NCBI GenBank assembly: GCA_958450325.1
Contig: OY288247.1
Span: 62,189,701 to 62,253,700, forward strand
Direction: 5' to 3'
DNA length: 64,000 bases
DNA from: Agrostemma githago
Lineage: Eukaryota > Streptophyta > Magnoliopsida > Caryophyllales > Caryophyllaceae
This document shows, piece after piece, positions 57,874 to 64,000 of this stretch (position 1 is its first letter; each line of letters opens with the position of its first letter). The position numbers and the translations under genes were made by a program. The notes beneath the pieces were generated by a model. That model ran no database searches. It saw only the letters and a program-made list of their open reading frames with translations, and was not told the DNA's origin.

Positions 57874-59053
57874 GACGACACAGAACTGAGACAATTGATA
57901 CTAACTTGAGACAGAACCACTACCAAACCTGACCAACTAGACGGACCGTAAACAGTGAGACCGTATAACTAGACAGAGAAACGGAGATAGAATATGACTC
58001 GAATAAAAAACCGGAATCAAATACCAGTATTCAGACTACTCCGGACAGCACATCACACAATTGAATTAGTACGAACGTGAAACTGCCTGTACTACTAGCA
58101 CACAAAGACTACCTGGCCCACAATTGAAGGAGAGATAATGAAACGAGGGAGATGGGAAACTTACTATCTTAACAGACACGAAAACTGCGGTTGGCTGGTG
58201 ACTTGACCCAATACCGAAAACCTGATGACAGAACACTACCCAGTATCCGCGACGGACACGACAAACCTAGGCCAACCCGACGACCCTTACCGACGACAGA
58301 CGACGGCCGAAATGACTCCGGCAACAGCCCAGGTGACTTGCGACAGACCAGTCACCCGAGCGCGACCACCGACTACCTGACTGAAAACCGCGACGAACAC
58401 GACAAACCCAGGCGACGCGCGTACGAGCACCGGCGACAGAAAACCAATCGAAGCCGGCGCAGAAACGGAGAAGAAGAGTATGAAGCTAGGGATGGGGATT
58501 TGATGATTGGGATTTATGTGATTGAAAGAGTATAATTTATGTGATTTAATTTGATTAGGAGAAGAAGAAGATTAGGGTTTTAGAATTTGCGGGGATTAGG
58601 AAGATGGGAAGAGATGAAGGGGAAAGAAGTCGGGTGAGTTTAATTGTTTAATTTTTTTTCGATTTTTTTTAAAAATAAATAAAAACTGACCTGTATGTAT
58701 AGGGAGGCGCGCGAGTCGCATAGGGTCCGCGCGACTCGTGCAGATGCCCGAAAATCCGCTTCCTTTTTCGCTTTTTCTCCAATTTTTCTTTGATTTCGAG
58801 GGGTCTCCACACTAGTCGCGCAAGACCCATGCTAGTCACCCCATTTCCTGAAAAATCGATGTTCTTCTCCTATTAAAACATCAAAAGTTAGTAATAGAAA
58901 CTAAGTTTAAGAAAAACAAACGATAAAGAAAACAAAAAAATTAATACTACGACCTATGATCTATAAAACAAAATTTTACAATAAAAATCTACAAAGCGGG
59001 TTGCCTCTCAGAAGTGCTTTTGTTTAAAGTCGTTCGCTCGACTGAGACGGATG
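57874..59053. other. Athila2 region between integrase and ATHILA ORF-1
   Basis: No convincing gene; the Arg-rich frame on the plus strand at 58191-58535 has no recognised domain. Motif pairs of the Athila2 palindrome type lie at 58706-58740 (GCGA at 58711 and 58731) and 58811-58840 (AGTCGC and AGTCAC, 20 apart). Confidence 0.6.
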
Positions 59054-60343
59054 TCAATTTTCGTGGATAGGGTCGTAGAGGGCCATCGAGTCCACTATGT
59101 TAGCTTCAAATTCTTCATAATACGGCTTAAGACGTTGTCCGTTGACCTTCAAAATCTTGTTCGTCTCGGGATTTCGCACTTCAACTGCACCGTGAGGGTA
59201 AACATGAGTTATAATGAAAGGACCAAGCCAACGGGATTTTAACTTACTAGGAAAAAGACGAAGACGACATGAATAAGAGGACTTTTTGCCCAACTTGAAA
59301 GTTTCGTCTCAAGACCATCTTATCATGCCAAGCCTTCGTTTTCTCCTTAGAAGTTGCCGCGTTCTCATAGGACTAGAGACGTAGCTTCTCCAACTCTTGT
59401 AATTGTAACTTACGATGCATTCCCGATTCATCTTAATTCATATTGAAGCCTTTTATCGCCCAATATGCCTTATGCTCTAGCTCCACGGGAGGATGACACG
59501 CCTTCCTGAACACCAATCGATATGGAGACATGCCTATCGGGGTTTTGTAGGCCGTTCGATAGGCCCAGAATGCATCGTCTAACCGTCCACTCCAATCCTT
59601 CCGATTTGGATTGACCGTCTTTTCTAGGATGGATTTAACCTCTCGATTGGACACTTCAGTTTGTCCGTTCGTCTGCGGATGGTAGGCCGTGGATACTTTA
59701 TGAGTGACAAAATACTTTTTGAGCAAAGCACTTATCGTTTTATTCACGAAATGAGTACCACGATCACTAATCAAGGCCTTGGGAATTCCAAATCTAACAA
59801 ATATGTTAGCCTTGATAAAATCCGCCACCACCTTAGAATCATCGGTCTTAGTGGGGATCGCTTCCACCCACTTGGACACATAATCGACTGCAAGTAAAAT
59901 GTAGAGATTACCGTTCGAGTTTGGAAACGGCCCCATGAAATCGATCCCCCATACATCGAATATCTCACAGTTAAGCATATTTGAGGCATCTCATTTTTCC
60001 GGGAAATATTCCCCACCCTTTGACAATGGTCGCAAGCTTGGCAAAAGACTTGGGCATCTCGAAACAAGGTGGTCCAATAGAAACCGCAATCTAACACCTT
60101 CCTTGCCATCCTCCGTGCACCAAAGTGACCTCCACATGCTTGAAAGTGACAAAACGTGAGAATCGAGGTCATCTCATATTCCGGGACACAACTCCTAATA
60201 ACACCATCGGAGCAGTGTTTCCATAGATATGACTCATCCCATACATAGTACTTCGCATCACTACGAAGCTTGTCTTTTTGAGATTTCGAGAAAACCGAAG
60301 GAAATTTAGATGAGCAAAAAAGTTTACCATATTCACATACCAA
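59054..60343 (-). pseudogene. Athila2 integrase
   Basis: HHCC finger: HFQACGGHFGARR and CQACDHCQRVG. The core keeps all three acidic residues: WGIDFMGPF, LISDRGTHF and HPQTNGQTEVSN, with D-X35-E spacing. The C-terminal part at 59293-59054 shows SRWLGPFIITHVYPHGAVEV. Breaks: frameshifts near 60345 and 59980, a stop after FNMN at 59433, and a break near 59300. Confidence 0.9.
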
Positions 60344-60373
60344 GGTTGAACCGAGTTAAGCGCAAATAAACAT

Positions 60374-62131
60374 TCATCGGGAAACACACCCTTGACCGAG
60401 CGACTCTTTCTCATGCGACCCGGAATCAACATCAATCAACCGACTTAAATGATCGGCAACCAAATTCTCAGGTCCCTTTTTGTCTTTCACCTCTAGATCG
60501 AACTCGCTAAGTAAAAGAATCCACCGGATCAATCTTGGCTTAGCTTCTTTCTTAGACATCAAATAGCGCAATGCCGCATGGTCAGAAAACACAATCACCT
60601 TCGTTCCTAACAAGTAGGATCGAAATTTCTCTAATGCGTACACAACCGCTAGGAGCTCCTTTTATGTTGGGGTGTAGTTCCTTTGATCTTCATTAAGTGT
60701 CATGGAGGCATAATGAATGACATGAGTTAACTTGCCGACTCTTTGACCCAACACTGCTCCTAACGCATAATCACTCGCATCGCACATGATCTCGAAGGGG
60801 AGAGACCAATCCGGTGCTTGAATAACTGGAGTCGACGTAAGCCTACGTTTCAACTCATCAAAAGCCTCCTTGCAAGCTTCATCAAATACAAAATCTATCT
60901 CCCTTTGTAGCAATTTGCACAACGGTGTGACTATCTTGGAAAAGTCTTTAATAAATCTTCTACAAAAACCTGCATGACCAAGAAAAGACCGCACTTCCCG
61001 AACATTAGTAGGGTAAGGTAGAGAAGAAATGTTATCAATTTTTGCTTTATCTACCTCTATACCCTTCGATGAAATCACATGTCCGAGAACTATACCTTGT
61101 TCCACCATAAAGTGGCACTTCTCTGAATTCAAGACAAGGTTAGTTTCAATGCAACGTTTAAGCACAAGAGATAGATGATGTAAACAAGAATCACCATGCA
61201 CCGTAAAGTCATCCATGAATACTTCAATGAAACGTTCAACATACTCCGAGAATATGTTTATCATACATCGTTGAAATGTTGCGGGTGCATTACAAAGACC
61301 AAAAGGCATGCGTCTATACGTAAACGTGCCAAAAGGACAAGTGAATGTGGTTTTCTCTTGATCCTCAGGGGCAATAGCTATTTGGAAATAGCCTGAATAC
61401 CCATCTAAGAAACAATAGTAGGCTTTCCCCACTAGTCTTTCTAGCATTTGGTCAATGAAGGGGAGGGGGAAGGGGTCTTTTCTTAGTTACCACATTCAAT
61501 CTACGGTAATCAATACACACCCTCAACCCGTTTTGAATCCTAGTGGGGACAAGCTCACCATCTTTGTTCTCAACTACGGTCACCCCCGATATTTTAGGGA
61601 CTACTTGCGTAGGACTCTCCCATTTACTATCAGAAATAGGAAAAATCATATCGACTTGTAGTAGCTTGAGAACCTCTTTCTTCACTACCTCCATCATAGG
61701 GGGATTTAATCGACGTTGTGGTTGCCTAACCGGTTTAGCATCATCTTTGAGTAAAATCCAGTGCATACAAGTACTTGGACTAATACCTTTGATGTCGACA
61801 ATATAATTGTCCATTCAATGACTTGCTTGTTCTCCACAAGAACGTCCTTCAACTTCCTCTCTTGTTCCTCGATGAGCTTACTAGAGATGATAACCAGGAG
61901 TGTTTCTCCCTCACCAAGGAACACATACTTCAAGTGCTCCGGTAGAGCTTTAAGCTCCACCACAGGTGCCTGCACAATAGAAGGCAACAATTTCTCCCTA
62001 GGAACAGTTAGTGGTAACGGGTTCTGAAAACTAGGCAATGGTCTTTTCGAATCATGCAAATCCGCCACAAGTTCTTGCAGATTAGCAGAAAAAGCATATT
62101 CTACCTCCTTGTTACTCAAACTGTTCTTCAA
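60374..62131 (-). pseudogene. Athila2 reverse transcriptase and RNase H
   Basis: RT blocks: LRVCIDYRRLN, CFLDGYSGYFQIAIAPED and MPFGLCNAPATFQRCM. The catalytic box is VFMDDF, the Met form usual in Athila. RNase H follows: MCDASDYALGAVLGQR and VIVFSDHAALRYLMSKKEAK, ending VADHLSRL. Breaks: frameshifts near 61815 and 61470 and a TAA at 60662-60664 where KELLAVVYALEKF should continue. Confidence 0.9.
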
Positions 62132-62173
62132 AGCTACCTACAACACATCAGGACCATTAAGGTCAAAGAATTC

Positions 62174-63264
62174 CTACGCTAATGGATCAACGACATCAAT
62201 AAAATTGACAGAATGGTGATCTACGGGGTATTTCATGGCATCAGAGATGTTGAAAGTTACGAATTGGCCATTAGACTCCATAGTCATAGTTTCACTAGAG
62301 ACATCAATCTTCGTGCTTGCCGTTTTCAAGAATGGCCTTCCTAGCAAAATCGGAGCCACATGGTGATCATGTTCATGTCTAGCACAAAAAAATCAGCAGG
62401 AAAGATTAGATTGTCAACTAAAACAAGAACATCCTCGATAACACCTTTCGGGTAGACATTCGATCTATCCGCCAACTGAATTACAACACTAGTATTACTC
62501 AAATGACCAAGTTGCATAGATTTATACACAGAATAAGGCATCACATTTATAGAAGCTCCTAAATCTAGCATGGCCTTATGAAACTTAGTGTTACCAATGG
62601 TGCAAGGAATCGTGAACATACCCGAATCACTACATTTAGGTGGTAGTTTCCATTGAAAAATGGCAGACACATGTTCACTTACCTTAACTTTCTTGACCTC
62701 TTTTAGCTTGTTATTCCTTTTAATAGTGCACAATTCTTTTAAAATTTTTGCATATTTAGGAATACTCTTCAAAAGATTAAGAAGGGGAATATTTACCTTA
62801 CACTTTTCAAATACCTCATATATGTCTTTATCGTGCTCAAATTGGCGAGTTCTCTTAAGTGCATCGGGGAAGGGTACCCCCGATTCCACAACCGGTGTAG
62901 TAGTAATGAGCTCATTTTCTTTGACAATAGGGGTTTGCTCTTCCTCCTTGATCACTATCTCTTCTTCTTCCTCTCGAACAACCGGATTCTTTGCTACCTT
63001 CTTCACCTTCTTGACCTTCTCTAATTGCATTCTATTCCTCAATGAAATGGCTCTCACGTTCTTAGAAGGCACCATCGTTTGGGATGGGAGCCCCGTAGAA
63101 TGCTGAGCTTTCAAATGACTAATAGAAGTCGCCGTTTGTCCCAATTGAGTTTCCATGTTTTGGATACTAGCTTTGTTCTCCGTTTGATGTTGAAGAACTG
63201 TAGCTTGAAGATTGGACATTTGGGTGGTTACCGTAGCTTGACTAGCAACCAAAACATGTATCAT
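62174..63264 (-). pseudogene. Athila2 gag C-terminus and protease
   Basis: The aspartic protease active site is MLDLGASINVMPYSVYKSMQ, again DLGA. A second block, APILLGRPFLKTASTKIDV, follows after a frameshift near 62355. Upstream are coiled-coil and Glu-rich linker sequences. Confidence 0.85.
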
Positions 63265-63406
63265 GTCCTCGTGGACATTTGACCACTAAGTGGGGGTGGA
63301 GTAAGAACCGTGTTGGGAACTTTTTGTTTAGCAATGAATTGTTGCTTCGCTTGACCAATTTGATTCCCTTGATTAAATTGTTGATCCCCTTGACGAGTTC
63401 TCCACC

Positions 63407-63958
63407 TCATATTAGGATGATCTCTCCATCCGGGATTAAAGGTAGTAGAGTAAGGGTCTCATTTCTTCTTTCCCCGATTTCCCATATTCCATTCACCTCC
63501 TCTTGATCCTCTTCATGCATGTGAGGATAATGCTCACTCGGATGTTCCTCGGTAGAACAGATACCGCACATCACAACTTGATTTGTTTTCCCCGACATCA
63601 TATTTTGAACAAGAGCCGTTAAGCTATTGACTTTATGTTCAAGACTCGAGGATGATGAATTACCTATGGCATGCACTCCCCGTTTGGGATATTTTCGAGA
63701 AAAATCCCTAGAGCTTTCAGCTAGCTCCTGGATAACCTTTATAGCAGCATCTGGGCTCTTGTTCACGATCGATCTCCCACACACCGCATTCACAGTGTGG
63801 GCATCTTCCGCCCAAAGACCTCCACAAAAGTACATCACAAGGTCTTGATGATTGTAGCCACGATAGGGGCATGCAACACACAACTTCTTGAAATGTTCCC
63901 AATATTCGTACATCATTTCACCATCTTGTTGCTCTGTATTACTAATCTTCTTCTTCAA
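63407..63958 (-). pseudogene. Athila2 gag, partial at window edge
   Basis: C-terminal part of the gag domain: MYEYWEHFKKLCVACPYRGY and DLVMYFCGGLW. The zinc knuckle reads CGICSTEEHPSEHYP, so the last Cys of CX2CX4HX4C is Tyr. The N-terminus, primer site and 5' LTR lie beyond the right edge. Confidence 0.82.
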
Positions 63959-64000
63959 TTGGGAAGCTCGAGACGGCGAAAAGTACTTTTCGAGGAACGT

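Larger units (their letters stand above)
46190..64000 (-). mobile_element. Athila2: Athila-lineage element, minus strand, 5' end outside window
   Basis: Gag, protease, RT, RNase H, integrase, ATHILA ORF-1 and 3' LTR in order on the minus strand. Interrupted by Athila1 in its LTR. Left border approximate. Confidence 0.82.

Noticed and set aside
58191..58535. Arg-rich plus-strand frame as a gene
   Set aside because: No recognisable domain, lies antisense in an Athila spacer, and the composition explains the open frame.

Overview
The window is a block of angiosperm heterochromatin made almost entirely of transposable elements nested in one another. I see no convincing single-copy host gene, no tRNA gene, no CRISPR array and no bacterial-style operon. 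The plant assignment rests on Tat, Athila and chromovirus lineages of Ty3/gypsy LTR retrotransposons, a Cassandra element with 5S rRNA sequence in its LTRs, a Helitron, a Stowaway-like MITE and plant mobile domain (PMD) genes. The species cannot be fixed from the sequence. Tandem repeats in the 3' part of a Tat element resemble what is known for Retand of Silene, so Caryophyllales is a weak guess.

Layout. 1-12956: Tat1, plus strand, entering from the left, with broken gag-pro and pol, a second RNase H, an integrase, an antisense PMD-like gene and a 2.3-kb 3' LTR. A tandem Cassandra element with a 5-bp target duplication splits its pol at 4682-5959. 12957-15383: AT-rich repeat debris with a 559-bp MULE-type MITE. 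15384-16860 plus 22584-about 22992: a Tat2-type LTR split by a minus-strand chromovirus solo LTR (16861-22583), which is itself split by a Helitron (17060-19897) carrying a tandem array and a Stowaway-like insertion. 23570-27378: tail of a chromovirus pol and its 3' LTR. 27394-32940: a probable second chromovirus LTR ending at an initiator-Met primer site and containing a 988-bp foldback element. 33060-about 46012: Tat2, reduced to gag, second RNase H and integrase, followed by two antisense PMD genes (the second with about eight exons), hairpin-rich tandem repeats and a 3' LTR. About 46190-64000: Athila2, minus strand, with gag, protease, RT, RNase H, integrase and an ATHILA ORF-1 gene. Its 3' LTR is split by Athila1 (46983-about 55115, plus strand), a deleted element with only gag-protease.

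Genes working together. Gag packages RNA; protease, RT, RNase H and integrase copy and insert it. Every copy here carries stops or frameshifts, so none looks autonomous. The accessory genes (antisense PMD genes in Tat, sense ATHILA ORF-1 in Athila) have unknown roles. The PMD genes have recognisable TATA boxes and splice sites.

The most interesting signal is a set of short palindromic motif arrays. Each retroelement family has its own core: CACTCGATCGAGTG in Tat1, CATCCCGnCCGGGATG in Athila1, a TCGCC/GGCG half-site pair in Tat2 and GCGCGACTCGCG in Athila2. Cores recur at fixed spacing (about 21 and 73-74 nt, about 21 with a 47-nt gap, exactly 30, and mostly 20 nt). They occur both in the LTR, usually just upstream of the TATA box, and again in the accessory-gene region of the same element.
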